DNA of 64,000 nt from Acinetobacter lwoffii (GTDB lineage: Bacteria > Pseudomonadota > Gammaproteobacteria > Pseudomonadales > Moraxellaceae): contig NZ_CP077369.1 in NCBI RefSeq assembly GCF_019048525.1, forward strand, positions 1,488,001 to 1,552,000. The letters are read 5' to 3'. Below the pieces are notes generated by a model. The model had not been told where the DNA came from and did no database searches. It was given only the letters and a program-made list of their open reading frames with translations. The number at the start of each line of letters is the position of its first letter. The stretch's first letter is position 1. Position numbers and translations under genes: made by a program. Shown piece by piece: positions 7,689 through 17,332 of this stretch.

Positions 7689-8624
7689 TTAAATATTTGA
7701 AGCTTTCAGTTTTTCGGTAATCTCAGCCAGAACTTTAATCCGTTTTACTTCGTCCCATAATGCTTTGGCTTCAGGATAATGTTTCGACATCATGCCGAGC
7801 CATTGCTTGTAACGACCGACCATCCCGATCTCAGTTTTGGCTGGACCGTTGATAAAACGAATTTGCAGTTGCAGCAGTTCATTCCAGTTCAGCAAAGGTG
7901 CATCCGAATTTTGACGGATACATTGAGTCAGGTCGGGTGTGGTCACCGCACCACGGCCAATCATCAGGTCTTCGCAGCCAGATTCTAGTCGACACTGTTT
8001 GGCATCGGTATTGTTCCAGATTTCACCATTGGCGATCACATTGATCTTGAGTGCTTCACGAATCGGTTGTAACTGGTCCCAGAATGCTGGCGGAGTGTAG
8101 CCATCGGCTTTGGTACGTGCATGAACGGTGACCCAGGCTGCCCCGGCATCTTCAATGGCATGCGCATTTTCCAGCATAAAATTACGGTCCATATAACCCA
8201 GACGCATTTTGGCGGAAACCGGAATATGTGCAGGAACGGCATCACGCACGGCTTTAACCAGCTCATGCACCACTTCGGGTTCATCTAGCAGGACTGAACC
8301 ACCACGATGACGGTTCACGGTTTTGGCCGGACAGCCAAAATTCATGTCAATTGCCGGTGCGCCCATGGCTGCCACTTTGGCGGCATTCGCTGCTAGCATC
8401 TCCGGATTATTTCCTAAGAATTGGACATGTACCGGTATACCTGCCGCCGTCTTGCCATCATTCAACAGTTCCGGGCAGTAAGTATGATAAATATGATCGG
8501 GCAGAAGGGAATCGGTGACACGGATAAACTCGGTCACACACCAGTCAAAGCTACCTACGGATGTCAGCACATCACGCATAATCGGATCGGTTAAGCCTTC
8601 CATGGGAGCAAGCACAAGTTTCAA
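7689..8624 (-). CDS. dusC: tRNA-dihydrouridine(16) synthase DusC
   Basis: Flavin enzyme that reduces uridine to dihydrouridine in the tRNA D loop using NADPH. The 311-residue protein starts MKLVLAPMEGLTD, binds FMN through the TIM barrel, and has the catalytic Cys98 in MNFGCPAKTVNRHRGG. The HARTKADGY and VIANGEIW segments give FMN phosphate contacts. Length and the lack of an extended C-terminus fit DusC rather than DusA or DusB. It is transcribed alone on the minus strand, with terminators on both sides. Confidence 0.9.
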   Translation of the reverse strand: MKLVLAPMEGLTDPIMRDVLTSVGSFDWCVTEFIRVTDSLLPDHIYHTYCPELLNDGKTAAGIPVHVQFLGNNPEMLAANAAKVAAMGAPAIDMNFGCPAKTVNRHRGGSVLLDEPEVVHELVKAVRDAVPAHIPVSAKMRLGYMDRNFMLENAHAIEDAGAAWVTVHARTKADGYTPPAFWDQLQPIREALKINVIANGEIWNNTDAKQCRLESGCEDLMIGRGAVTTPDLTQCIRQNSDAPLLNWNELLQLQIRFINGPAKTEIGMVGRYKQWLGMMSKHYPEAKALWDEVKRIKVLAEITEKLKASNI

Positions 8625-8739
8625 CGGTGCACACCTGTAAATTTAAAACGGTGTTATACGTTTTTTTAGGCAGCCTGTCTAGGCTGGATCGGAATTGAAT
8701 GATGAGTACCTGAAAATTGAACTTTTTGGGCTGATATAA

Positions 8740-8769
8740 AAAGGCCTTTAATGTGGATTAAAGGCCTTT
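8740..8769 (-). terminator. Terminator after the MFS transporter gene
   Basis: A 13-bp perfect stem (AAAGGCCTTTAAT with ATTAAAGGCCTTT) with a GTGG loop, 40 bp after the stop of the minus-strand MFS gene. The following minus-strand bases are TTTATAT. Confidence 0.8.
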
Positions 8770-8809
8770 AAAAGTGAAGCTTAGGATGATTTAGCGATAT
8801 CCAGCCATT

Positions 8810-10249
8810 TTAATCAGCCAGTTTCTCGACTTTCATACTCTCACGATAATACTGACAGCCCTTGTACAACAGGAAGCAACCAATCAATCCGGCAATCGCA
8901 TTGACGATCGAGATCGAGTTACCAACCATTAAGGTATTCTGGAAATATTTATCCGTGATTAATGCCACAGCGGTGGTTCCGATGCCTAAGGCAATCAGGT
9001 TTGAAACCAGCAGGAACTTGGCAGATACCTGTGCGCGTAGCTGGTTTGGTGTCAGCATTTGCGTAGCAGCAGCCGATGCAGGAATCGGGAAAGTGGAGAA
9101 GAACATCGCCACAAAAATCAGCGCAAATGAAAGCTGCATATTATCGACCTGAGTGAACAGCACACTCGGAATAATCAGCGCTGCACAGCCAATCGCACCG
9201 GTACGAATTGCAGCATCGCTATAGCCACGTTTCGAGAAGAAGTCGATCAGCCAGCCACAGAACAAGGCACCCGAAGTATTCGCGACTAGAATAATCGTAC
9301 CGAGGATATAACCGGTTTGACTCGCATCCAGACCGAAATTACGCATGTAATAGGCAGGTGCCCAGCCCAGCAGCGAATACAACATCATGGTATAAAAAGA
9401 AAAACCAATAAAATGACAGAAGAAGGTCTTTTTATGTGTCTTGATAAAACCGATCGAGTTTTTAAAAGAGGCTTTAATGACCTGACCATCCTGACCGACT
9501 TTCATGCCCTTACGTGCAGGTTCACGCACCGTCAGTACCATGAGCAGTGCCAGCAATACGCCCGGTAGACCCACAATCATAAAGGTGAGTTGCCAGGTTT
9601 TCACTTCACCAATAAGCGGTAAAGCCACGAAGCTGACATCTTTTAGCAAGCCAATCACATAGCCGCCAATCAGGAAAGCTAAACCCGAACCAATAAAGGC
9701 ACCAATCGCATATACCCCGAGTGCACGGCCTAATTTATCTTTCGGAAATAAGTCGGCAACGATTGAATAAAAGGCAGGGGAAAGCGCAGCTTCACCGGCA
9801 CCCACACTCAAACGTGCAATAAACATTTGAATAAAGTTTTTACTGAGACCACAAGCCGCTGTGGCAAGACTCCAAAACGCAATCCCGGTTGCAATGATTT
9901 TAATCCGGGACTTTCGATCAGCTAGCGCGGCAATAGGAAGACCCATAATCGCATAAAATAACGAGAACGCGAGTCCTTGCAATAAGCTGAACTGGGTATC
10001 ACTCAGCATTAAATCGGCTTTAATCGGCTCAATCATTAACGATAAAATTTGACGGTCTACAAATGACAAAATGTAAGCCAGCATACAGATCACCACCACA
10101 TACCATTGATAGGTACTACTTTCTTTGGGCGGCTGAGTCTGTTCAGAAACAGGCGATCCTGTTTCTACAGAGGTAGGCTCAAAACTTTGATTTTCGGGTT
10201 GAAGCGTCCTTTCAACCATTTCTATGTCCAGCGATTTATCATTCATCAT
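8810..10249 (-). CDS. MFS transporter (spinster/ACS-like), candidate aromatic acid uptake
   Basis: An inner-membrane major facilitator of about 479 residues with roughly 12 helices. A hydrophilic N-terminus of about 45 residues precedes helix 1 (VVVICMLAYILSFVDRQILSL). The motif-A-like segment is GLPIAALADRKSRI after helix 2, and RLSVGAGEAALSPAFYS forms helix 4. I chose ATG 10249 because AGGA lies six bases before it; ATG 10246 is the alternative, and the longer open frame to 10357 runs through the promoter. The substrate cannot be read from sequence. A motif shared with the paaZ and paaA promoters lies upstream at 10313-10321, so phenylacetate or a related aromatic acid is a reasonable guess. 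Confidence 0.82.
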   Translation of the reverse strand: MMNDKSLDIEMVERTLQPENQSFEPTSVETGSPVSEQTQPPKESSTYQWYVVVICMLAYILSFVDRQILSLMIEPIKADLMLSDTQFSLLQGLAFSLFYAIMGLPIAALADRKSRIKIIATGIAFWSLATAACGLSKNFIQMFIARLSVGAGEAALSPAFYSIVADLFPKDKLGRALGVYAIGAFIGSGLAFLIGGYVIGLLKDVSFVALPLIGEVKTWQLTFMIVGLPGVLLALLMVLTVREPARKGMKVGQDGQVIKASFKNSIGFIKTHKKTFFCHFIGFSFYTMMLYSLLGWAPAYYMRNFGLDASQTGYILGTIILVANTSGALFCGWLIDFFSKRGYSDAAIRTGAIGCAALIIPSVLFTQVDNMQLSFALIFVAMFFSTFPIPASAAATQMLTPNQLRAQVSAKFLLVSNLIALGIGTTAVALITDKYFQNTLMVGNSISIVNAIAGLIGCFLLYKGCQYYRESMKVEKLAD

Positions 10250-10312
10250 GCAACATCCTATGTTGATCGTTTGAGATATTTTGATACTTATAATATTGAT
10301 ATTATTTTTATT

Positions 10313-10321
10313 ATGTATCGT
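10313..10321. promoter_or_regulatory. Candidate PaaX operator upstream of the MFS gene
   Basis: ATGTATCGT, complement ACGATACAT, matches the pattern AYGATACRT also found upstream of paaZ and paaA. It lies 64 bp before the chosen MFS start. Binding by PaaX is inferred, not shown. Confidence 0.45.
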
Positions 10322-10395
10322 ATAATCTAATCTAGAGTTTAATTTTATTTGCGTCAATCAATTTCCATAAAAGGATACAAATAAATTTTTATAAT

Positions 10396-10428
10396 AAAAA
10401 AAAGGAATCATAATGATTCCTTTTTTTT
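10396..10428 (-). terminator. Bidirectional-type terminator after paaZ
   Basis: Eight A, GGAATCA, a TAA loop, TGATTCC and eight T form a 15-bp stem with T runs on either strand. It lies 12 bp past the paaZ stop and separates paaZ from the MFS gene. Confidence 0.9.
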
Positions 10429-10440
10429 GAGTTTGAATTT

Positions 10441-12552
10441 TTAGCCACGTTCAACCAGGGTCAAAATATCATAAGTTGCGACCAGTTCATTGCGCTGATT
10501 TTTGACTTTAATATCCCAGACCACCACACCATGTGGTTTTTGTGCCGGATCGCGCAGCGCTTTCGGGGTTTTCTGCTTACAGGTCAGTTCCACTTGAAGG
10601 GTATCACCAATTTTCACAGGTTCCACAAAGCGCAAGTTGTCCATGCCATAGTTGGCAATGACTGGGCCCTGGGCGGCATCAACGAATAAACCGGCTGCGG
10701 CAGACACCACGAAATAGCCATGTGCCACACGTTCACCAAACAGCGATTCTGCTGCAGCGATCTTGTCCATATGTGCATAGAAGTGATCACCGCTCAGGCA
10801 GCCGAAATTCACCAGATCCGCTTCGGTCACGCTACGTCGTGCAGTCAGCAAACGCTCGCCGATACGCAATTCATCAAATGATTTTTTAAAAGGATGCACG
10901 CGGTCTTCAAAGACTTGAGCTCCAGCCGTCCAGCTATGGCCGACCTGAGTCATGGCATTTGGCGAGCCTTGAATCGCAGTACGTTGCATATAATGTTTGA
11001 CTGCACGCAAGCCGCCGAGTTCTTCACCGCCACCGGCACGTCCCGGTCCACCATGAACCAGTAAAGGTAATGGAGAGCCATGTCCGGTACTTTCTTTGGC
11101 ACTTTCAGCATCCAGAATATGGACACGACCATGCCATGGCGCAATTTTGCTGAGCAGTTGTTCAATATTTTCATCGGTATTGCGTACGATGGATGCCACC
11201 AGGCTACCTTCGCCACGTGCCACCAGGTCAGCCAGCTGAGCGAGGTCGCTATACGGCATTAAAGTCACTACAGGCCCAAAGGCTTCAATCTTATGAATAT
11301 TTTCTGCCTGAGCTGGTGCTTTGCATAGCAAGACTGTCGGTGGATAGCATGCAGACTTCTCAGTATTTTGTACTTGCAGTTTAAAGTCTTGGCGCAAGTG
11401 GCTACCGAATACAATCTCTGCATCCTGGCTCAGCTGTTCAACTTTTGCCGCGACATCATGTTTCTGTTTGACGCTGGCCAAAGCACCCATCGTCACGCCT
11501 TCCTGAGCCGGATCGCCCACGACCACTTTTTTTAGTTTTGCAATCAGACGGTCTTGTACTGTATCCAATAGCTCGGCCGGCACAAAAGCACGACGAATGG
11601 CGGTACATTTCTGTCCGGCTTTGGTGGTCATTTCACGGAAAACTTCACGGACAAATAAATCAATCGTTTCATCATTGGCTTGCGCCGTCAAAATTGCACT
11701 GTTGACCGAGTCTGCTTCCATGGTGAATGGAATCGAGTAGGCATTTAAGTGTGGATGCGAACGCAGTTTTTGCCCTATTGAAGCAGAACCGGTAAAAGTG
11801 ACCGTATCTTGAGGATTTAAATGATCGAATAAATCATAGATCTGTCCGCAAATGAGCTGTAGCGAGCCTTCTGGCAAGAAACCACTTTCATGAATGGCTT
11901 TGACCACAGCATGGGTCAGCTCGGCACCTTCGGTCGCCGGTTTGACAATACAGGGTACGCCTGCCAGCAGTGTCGGTGCGATTTTTTCCAGCATGCCCCA
12001 GATTGGAAAGTTAAAGGCATTGATATGCACGGCGACACCGGCTTTAGGCGTCAGAATATGCTTCGCGCCAAAACTGCCTTGCTTAGAAAGAGGAATCCAG
12101 GCATCTTCGACCAGCGCTGTTTCATCACTCAGTTCACGACGCACCAAACTCGAATAGGCATATAAGGTGCCAATTCCGCCTTCAATATCAATCCAGGCAT
12201 CTTTACGGGTACAGCCGGTTGCCTTGGCAAGTTCATAAAAGTCTTCTTTACGTTCCATCAAATACTGAGCCACTTGCTTCAGGGCATTGGCACGTTGATG
12301 GAAGGTCCATGTGGCAATAGTCGCGCCTTTTTGTTTGGCATACTTCACCACGGCTTGGGTATCGATGCCCTGACTGCCGACCTGATAAACCGCTTCACCG
12401 CTAATGGCATGATAAACCGTACGTAAATCGGCTTGCGCTGTGTATTCCTGGCCGTACACCAGTGAAGATAAGCTTTTGATGGCAATAGGATTATGGGTTG
12501 ATTCAGTATCTTGATAATCCGTTGTGCTTGAGCTGCTGTCTAACTCTAACAT
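10441..12552 (-). CDS. paaZ: Oxepin-CoA hydrolase / 3-oxo-5,6-dehydrosuberyl-CoA semialdehyde dehydrogenase
   Basis: Bifunctional ring-opening enzyme of the phenylacetyl-CoA pathway. Residues about 30-540 form an aldehyde dehydrogenase, with the general base Glu279 (TMEADSVN) and nucleophile Cys316 (AGQKCTAIRR). Residues about 555-700 form a MaoC-type hydratase (FGCLSGDHFYAHMD) that hydrolyses the oxepin ring. At 703 residues it is about 20 longer at the N-terminus than the E. coli enzyme, but ATG 12552 has GGAG eight bases upstream, so the longer start is credible. It is divergent from paaA across a 262-bp regulatory region. Confidence 0.95.
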   Translation of the reverse strand: MLELDSSSSTTDYQDTESTHNPIAIKSLSSLVYGQEYTAQADLRTVYHAISGEAVYQVGSQGIDTQAVVKYAKQKGATIATWTFHQRANALKQVAQYLMERKEDFYELAKATGCTRKDAWIDIEGGIGTLYAYSSLVRRELSDETALVEDAWIPLSKQGSFGAKHILTPKAGVAVHINAFNFPIWGMLEKIAPTLLAGVPCIVKPATEGAELTHAVVKAIHESGFLPEGSLQLICGQIYDLFDHLNPQDTVTFTGSASIGQKLRSHPHLNAYSIPFTMEADSVNSAILTAQANDETIDLFVREVFREMTTKAGQKCTAIRRAFVPAELLDTVQDRLIAKLKKVVVGDPAQEGVTMGALASVKQKHDVAAKVEQLSQDAEIVFGSHLRQDFKLQVQNTEKSACYPPTVLLCKAPAQAENIHKIEAFGPVVTLMPYSDLAQLADLVARGEGSLVASIVRNTDENIEQLLSKIAPWHGRVHILDAESAKESTGHGSPLPLLVHGGPGRAGGGEELGGLRAVKHYMQRTAIQGSPNAMTQVGHSWTAGAQVFEDRVHPFKKSFDELRIGERLLTARRSVTEADLVNFGCLSGDHFYAHMDKIAAAESLFGERVAHGYFVVSAAAGLFVDAAQGPVIANYGMDNLRFVEPVKIGDTLQVELTCKQKTPKALRDPAQKPHGVVVWDIKVKNQRNELVATYDILTLVERG

Positions 12553-12568
12553 TGTAAAAACTCCATTT

Positions 12569-12577
12569 ATGATACGT
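12569..12577. promoter_or_regulatory. Candidate PaaX operator at paaZ
   Basis: ATGATACGT fits the pattern AYGATACRT shared with the paaA and MFS promoters. It lies 17-25 bases upstream of the paaZ ATG, so a bound repressor would block transcription or its start. Confidence 0.5.
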
Positions 12578-12763
12578 TTTGAGATGTATTTTAATTTTGA
12601 TGTTTCATAATTTGTGTTGAAAAAGTGAAAATGTCAATCATAAATCTGTGTTTAAAAATGAGTAACAATAAAATAAAAAATATTAAATTATATAAAACAA
12701 ATATTTATTAAAAATTAGAGATAAAAATTAAATGATACTAATAAATAGATATTGATTTTAATT

Positions 12764-12772
12764 ACGTATCGT
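12764..12772. promoter_or_regulatory. Candidate PaaX operator at paaA
   Basis: ACGTATCGT (complement ACGATACGT) fits the same 9-bp pattern. It lies about 43 bp before the paaA ATG. The near-palindrome AGTGTATCAACACT follows at 12782-12795 and might be part of the same control region. Confidence 0.5.
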
Positions 12773-12814
12773 TTTAATTTGAGTGTATCAACACTTGGGA
12801 TAAGTGAGGGAACA

Positions 12815-13759
12815 ATGAATAACCAACAACAAATCTTCGATCAAAAGATTGAAAAGGATATTTCCATAGAGCCGAAGGACTGGATGCCGGATGCTTATCG
12901 TAAAACCTTGATTCGTCAGATCGGTCAGCACGCCCACTCTGAAGTTGTGGGTATGTTGCCAGAAGGCAACTGGATTACCCGTGCACCGACCTTGAAGCGT
13001 AAAGCCGTGCTGATGGCGAAAGTCCAGGATGAAGCCGGTCATGCCCTGTATCTGTACAGTGCTGCTGAAACCCTGGGTGCGGATCGTGACGACATGATGG
13101 ATAAACTGATTGCCGGTCGCATGAAATATTCATCCATTTTTAACTATCCCACTTTGAGCTGGGCCGATGTTGCCGCGATTGGCTGGCTGGTAGATGGTGC
13201 AGCGATTGTCAATCAGGTTGCGCTGTGCCGTACGTCTTATGGTCCTTATGCCCGTGCCATGGTACGCGTCTGTAAGGAAGAAAGTTTCCATCAACGTCAG
13301 GGCTTTGAAGCCATGATGGAATTGGCCAATGGAACGCCAGAACAAAAGCAGATGGCACAGGACGCAGTGAACCGTTTCTGGTGGCCGGCACTGATGATGT
13401 TTGGTCCAAGTGATGATAATTCACCGAACAGTGCACAAAGTATGCAGTGGAAAATTAAATTATTCAGCAATGATGAGCTACGTCAGAAATTTGTCGATAA
13501 CACCGTATCGCAAGTGTTGCAGCTGGGTTTAACCGTTCCAGATCCAGACCTCAAATTCAATGAAGCCACCGGACATTACGAATTTGGTGAAATCAATTGG
13601 GATGAGTTCTTTGCGATTCTTGCAGGCAAGGGACCGTGTAACCATGAGCGTATTGAAGCACGCCGCAAAGCTTGGGAAGGCGGCAAGTGGGTACGTGATT
13701 CAGCAGCAGTCTATGCGCAGAAACAGCAGCAACAGTCAGCAGCACAAAAAGTTGCTTAA
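12815..13759 (+). CDS. paaA: 1,2-phenylacetyl-CoA epoxidase, catalytic subunit PaaA
   Basis: Di-iron oxygenase alpha subunit that, with PaaC, PaaB, PaaD and PaaE, converts phenylacetyl-CoA to its ring 1,2-epoxide. The 314-residue protein has the carboxylate-bridged iron ligands within its helical bundle, for example [13 protein letters not shown] and [17 protein letters not shown] (the E..H pairs). Start ATG 12815 is preceded by GAGGG; the open frame upstream runs through the promoter. It is the first gene of the plus-strand operon that reaches at least paaK. Confidence 0.96.
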   Translation: MNNQQQIFDQKIEKDISIEPKDWMPDAYRKTLIRQIGQHAHSEVVGMLPEGNWITRAPTLKRKAVLMAKVQDEAGHALYLYSAAETLGADRDDMMDKLIAGRMKYSSIFNYPTLSWADVAAIGWLVDGAAIVNQVALCRTSYGPYARAMVRVCKEESFHQRQGFEAMMELANGTPEQKQMAQDAVNRFWWPALMMFGPSDDNSPNSAQSMQWKIKLFSNDELRQKFVDNTVSQVLQLGLTVPDPDLKFNEATGHYEFGEINWDEFFAILAGKGPCNHERIEARRKAWEGGKWVRDSAAVYAQKQQQQSAAQKVA

Positions 13760-13792
13760 AAAATAGTTTGATCAATATAAGGAAATTTGCTC

Positions 13793-14083
13793 ATGAATAA
13801 CAAAAATAACTGGTCACTTTATGAAGTATTTGTGCGTAGTAAACAGGGTCTGAGTCACCGTCATGTCGGCAGCCTGCGTGCACCAGATGAGGAAGTCGCA
13901 CTACAAAATGCCCGCGATGTATATACCCGCCGCAATGAAGGGATCAGTATCTGGGTGGTGAAATCTGAATTGATTACCTCTTCCCAGCCAGATGAAAAAG
14001 CAGAATTTTTTGAACCCGCTTTGGACAAGGTTTATCGCCATCCAACCTTTTATAACATTCCAGCTGGCATCGAGCACATGTAA
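13793..14083 (+). CDS. paaB: 1,2-phenylacetyl-CoA epoxidase subunit PaaB
   Basis: Small 96-residue subunit with the family signature YEVFVRSKQGLSHRHVGSLR and DVYTRRNEGISIWVV. In the E. coli complex it bridges PaaAC heterodimers. ATG 13793 follows AAGGA at 13779-13783; a TTG two codons earlier is less likely. It lies between paaA and paaC with short gaps, consistent with co-translation in the operon. Confidence 0.95.
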   Translation: MNNKNNWSLYEVFVRSKQGLSHRHVGSLRAPDEEVALQNARDVYTRRNEGISIWVVKSELITSSQPDEKAEFFEPALDKVYRHPTFYNIPAGIEHM

Positions 14084-14100
14084 AGGGAAAGGTGAAGAGT

Positions 14101-14856
14101 ATGACAAATCAAGTATTGGCAGAATTTCTTTTACATGTGGGTGACAGTCAACTGATCCTGTCCCATCGTTTGGCAGAGTGGTGCGGTCATGCACCTGAAC
14201 TGGAGCTGGATATTGCCTTAGCCAATATTGGACTGGATTTATTGGGTCAGGCACGTACTGCCCTCAGTCTGGCGGGTGAAGTGGAAGGACAGGGTCGTGA
14301 TGAAGACAAACTGGCTTATTTCCGTACCGAACGTGAATACCGTAATTTGCTGCTGTGTGAACAGCCGAATGGTGATTTTGCCCAGACTCTGGTGCGCCAG
14401 TGGTTGATGGATCACTACCACGCTTTATTGTTTAGCACCTTAAGTCAAAGTCAGCATGCTGAGTTGGCTGCCTTTGCAGTGAAGTCACTCAAAGAGGTGA
14501 AATATCATCAGCGTTTTTCCACCACCTGGATGGAACGCTTAAGTTTAGGTACCGCAGAAGCGCATGAAAAAAACCAGCAAGGTTTAAACCAGTTATGGCG
14601 TTTTACCGAAGAACTTTTTGTTCTGACGGCAGCTGAAAAACAACTAGTCGATAGCGGTGTCATTCCAGAGATTGAACATTTAAAAGTCCAGTGGCTGGAG
14701 ACCATTACAGCCGAGCTGGCGCGATTTGAATTAAGCCTGCCAGAGCTGGGTGCTTATCGCAGTGGGGCTAAACAGGGTTTACATACAGAACATCTCGGTT
14801 TTGTTTTGGCTGAACTGCAATACATGCAGCGCTCATATCCAAACATGAACTGGTAA
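14101..14856 (+). CDS. paaC: 1,2-phenylacetyl-CoA epoxidase structural subunit PaaC
   Basis: Forms the PaaAC core with PaaA and contributes to substrate binding. The 251-residue protein has the expected ferritin-like helical pattern (LGDSQLILSHRLAEWCGHAP-type N-terminus, and a mid-protein VKSLKEVKYHQRFS). ATG 14101 follows AAAGG; a GTG at 14092 lies inside that same purine-rich stretch and is less favoured. Length matches E. coli PaaC (248). Confidence 0.95.
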   Translation: MTNQVLAEFLLHVGDSQLILSHRLAEWCGHAPELELDIALANIGLDLLGQARTALSLAGEVEGQGRDEDKLAYFRTEREYRNLLLCEQPNGDFAQTLVRQWLMDHYHALLFSTLSQSQHAELAAFAVKSLKEVKYHQRFSTTWMERLSLGTAEAHEKNQQGLNQLWRFTEELFVLTAAEKQLVDSGVIPEIEHLKVQWLETITAELARFELSLPELGAYRSGAKQGLHTEHLGFVLAELQYMQRSYPNMNW

Positions 14857-14884
14857 TTCGGCACAATCACAGGGAGTGAGTCGC

Positions 14885-15385
14885 ATGAATCTGATTCGAC
14901 ACGTAGAAGATCAATGTTGGGACGTTTTACAGCAGGTTTCTGATCCAGAGATTCCGGTATTGTCAGTGATTGATCTGGGTATGATTCGTGGCGTCGAGCT
15001 GAATCAGCAGGATGAAATTGTGGTGCGACTCACGCCGACCTATAGCGGCTGTCCGGCCACGGATTTATTAAAAGCAGAAATTACCCAGGCTTTTGAAGCC
15101 AATGGTTTGACGCCAGTCAAAGTCATTGTGGACCTTTCTCAAGCCTGGACCACGGACTGGATGAGTGAATCGGGCAAACACAAATTACAGCAATATGGTA
15201 TTGCCCCGCCGCAAGGCCAGTCACATAGTTGTGGTACGCATGTGGCATTGACCGATGGCATCACCTGTCCACAGTGCTTAAGTCATAACAGCAAATTATT
15301 AAGTGAATTCGGTTCGACCGCCTGTAAAGCTTTATATCAATGTCGGGACTGCTTAGAAACTTTTGACTATTTCAAATGTATTTGA
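14885..15385 (+). CDS. paaD: Phenylacetate epoxidase maturation protein PaaD
   Basis: 166 residues with an N-terminal MIP18/DUF59 domain (VSDPEIPVLSVIDLGMIRGV) and a C-terminal zinc-finger-like region with Cys pairs (CPQC and CRDC). Members are thought to help assemble the Fe-S cluster of PaaE. ATG 14885 has AGGGAG at 14871-14876 upstream; the GTG at 14876 overlaps that Shine-Dalgarno, so it was rejected as the start. Order A-B-C-D-E is canonical. Confidence 0.94.
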   Translation: MNLIRHVEDQCWDVLQQVSDPEIPVLSVIDLGMIRGVELNQQDEIVVRLTPTYSGCPATDLLKAEITQAFEANGLTPVKVIVDLSQAWTTDWMSESGKHKLQQYGIAPPQGQSHSCGTHVALTDGITCPQCLSHNSKLLSEFGSTACKALYQCRDCLETFDYFKCI

Positions 15386-15460
15386 TTGTAACGATTGCGC
15401 GGTGGGCAGGGTAAACCAATAACAAGCCTGAACACCGCCACCTAAAAGAAGGATTTTGCC

Positions 15461-16519
15461 ATGAGCCAATTTATACCATTAACCATTAAATCGATTCAGC
15501 CACAAACCGAGCAGGCGATCTGCATTGCCTTTGATCTCGCGCCTGAGCAGTTGGATGCTTTCCAATATCAGCCGGGGCAGCACCTGACCATTCGTCATTT
15601 AACCGATGACGGCGAGCTGCGCCGCTGCTACTCGATCTGCAGTGATACTCAGGAAGACATGAGTATTGCGATTAAAAAAATTGATCAAGGTCAGTTTTCA
15701 ACCTGGGCCAATGCGCATCTCAAAGCGGGCGATGTACTAGAAGTCATGCCACCGCAAGGGGTGTTCTTTCAGAAAGCCGCCAAGGCTGGTGGCCAGAATT
15801 ATCTAGGATTTGCAGCAGGCAGTGGTATTACGCCGATCTTATCGATTGTAAAGTCAGTGCTGAACCGTCAAGCGGACGCAACATTCACTCTGGTATATGG
15901 CAACCGTTCCTGGAAACAGACTATGTTTTCTGAACAGATCATGGACCTGAAAGACCGTTTTAAGGAACGTCTGCAACTGGTGAATATTTTTTCACGTGAA
16001 CTGAATGACAGCGAGATCTTTAATGGTCGGATCGATGCAGACAAATTGCAGCAGCTGTTTCAGGCCAATCTGATTTCAGCCGAAGCAGATCACTGTTTCG
16101 CTTGCGGTCCTGAAGAAATGATGACAGCAGTCGAAACGGTATTACCGACTTGGGGCATTCAGCGCAGTAAGATTCACACTGAACGCTTCAATACCGGTAC
16201 TGCACCGAAAGCAACCGCCCAGCAGATGGAAAGCCGTAGCGAAGAACGCGTCAATATTGTTCTGGATGGTCGCGAGCTGATTGTTGAAGTCTCCAAACAG
16301 GATGACAGTATTTTAGATGCTGCGCTACGTGCCGGAGCCGACCTGCCATATGCCTGTAAGGGCGGTGTTTGTGCCACCTGTAAATGTAAGGTGTTAGAGG
16401 GACAGGTTGAAATGGCGGTGAATTACAGTCTGGAAGAAGATGAAATTCAGAAAGGCTATGTGCTCAGTTGTCAGGCACGTCCAACCACGGCCAATGTCCG
16501 ACTCAGTTTTGATGAATAA
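15461..16519 (+). CDS. paaE: 1,2-phenylacetyl-CoA epoxidase reductase PaaE
   Basis: Electron-transfer subunit, 352 residues, moving electrons from NADPH through FAD to a plant-type [2Fe-2S] centre and on to PaaA. The order is an N-terminal ferredoxin-reductase FAD domain (RRCYSICS), an NAD(P) domain (GFAAGSGITPILSI) and a C-terminal ferredoxin domain with the four Cys in ACKGGVCATCKCKV and VLSCQARP. All cluster ligands are present. AAGGA precedes ATG 15461. Confidence 0.95.
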   Translation: MSQFIPLTIKSIQPQTEQAICIAFDLAPEQLDAFQYQPGQHLTIRHLTDDGELRRCYSICSDTQEDMSIAIKKIDQGQFSTWANAHLKAGDVLEVMPPQGVFFQKAAKAGGQNYLGFAAGSGITPILSIVKSVLNRQADATFTLVYGNRSWKQTMFSEQIMDLKDRFKERLQLVNIFSRELNDSEIFNGRIDADKLQQLFQANLISAEADHCFACGPEEMMTAVETVLPTWGIQRSKIHTERFNTGTAPKATAQQMESRSEERVNIVLDGRELIVEVSKQDDSILDAALRAGADLPYACKGGVCATCKCKVLEGQVEMAVNYSLEEDEIQKGYVLSCQARPTTANVRLSFDE

Positions 16520-16561
16520 CAGCTGAATTTACAGCACCGCGAGCATAGCAGGAGTTCAAGG

Positions 16562-17332
16562 ATGACCTACATTAAAACCAGCTCAACCAAGCCAGGTGTG
16601 GTACTGATCGAGCTGAATCGCCCGGAAAAGCGCAATGCCTTAAACAATGCCACCTTGCAAAACATTGCAGCCTGTCTACAGGACTTGGAAACAGATGCTG
16701 CTGTGAAAGCCGTGGTCATCACCGGAAATATGCAATGCTTTGCTGCCGGTGCTGATTTAAATGAGCTGGCGCAGTTAGATGTGGTCAGCATCCAGCAAGA
16801 CCAACGCCCACTGCTCTGGAAAAAAATTGATGAATTTTCCAAGCCTTTAATCATGGCCGTAAATGGTTATGCTTTTGGTGCAGGTTTCGAGTTGGCTTTG
16901 CATGGTGACATGGTGCTGACCGGAGAAAATGCCCAGTTTGCCTTGCCTGAAATCGGTTTAGATATGTTGCCGGGTGCCGGTGGAACCCAGCGTCTGGCCC
17001 GTCTGGTCGGTCAGCAATTAACGATGCGCTGGGCCATGACTGGTGAAATGATTTCGGCACAAACAGCCTTGCAACATGGCATTAGCAGCCAGGTTTGTCC
17101 GGCAGGATTGACCGTGCAATACGCACTGGAACTGGCAGAAAAAATTGCCAAGCAGGCACCGCTGGCCATTCGTGCCATCAAGCAATCTTTAAAGTCGATT
17201 CATGAAGTGACTTTAAGTCAGGGACTGAAACTTGAACGTCAACATTTTGTCTGGCTGGCGGCGACCCAAGATCGCCAGGAAGGCATCAATGCATTTTTAG
17301 AAAAAAGAAAACCAGAATTTAGAGGTGTGTAA
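16562..17332 (+). CDS. paaF: 2,3-dehydroadipyl-CoA hydratase PaaF
   Basis: A 256-residue crotonase-fold enoyl-CoA hydratase. The oxyanion-hole segment is FAAGADLNEL, and the catalytic glutamates lie in GYAFGAGFELALHGD and ALPEIGLDMLPGAGG. In the pathway it hydrates 2,3-dehydroadipyl-CoA. Its stop TAA overlaps the ATG of paaG by one base (TAATG), so the two are translationally coupled. AGGAG lies before the start. Confidence 0.92.
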   Translation: MTYIKTSSTKPGVVLIELNRPEKRNALNNATLQNIAACLQDLETDAAVKAVVITGNMQCFAAGADLNELAQLDVVSIQQDQRPLLWKKIDEFSKPLIMAVNGYAFGAGFELALHGDMVLTGENAQFALPEIGLDMLPGAGGTQRLARLVGQQLTMRWAMTGEMISAQTALQHGISSQVCPAGLTVQYALELAEKIAKQAPLAIRAIKQSLKSIHEVTLSQGLKLERQHFVWLAATQDRQEGINAFLEKRKPEFRGV

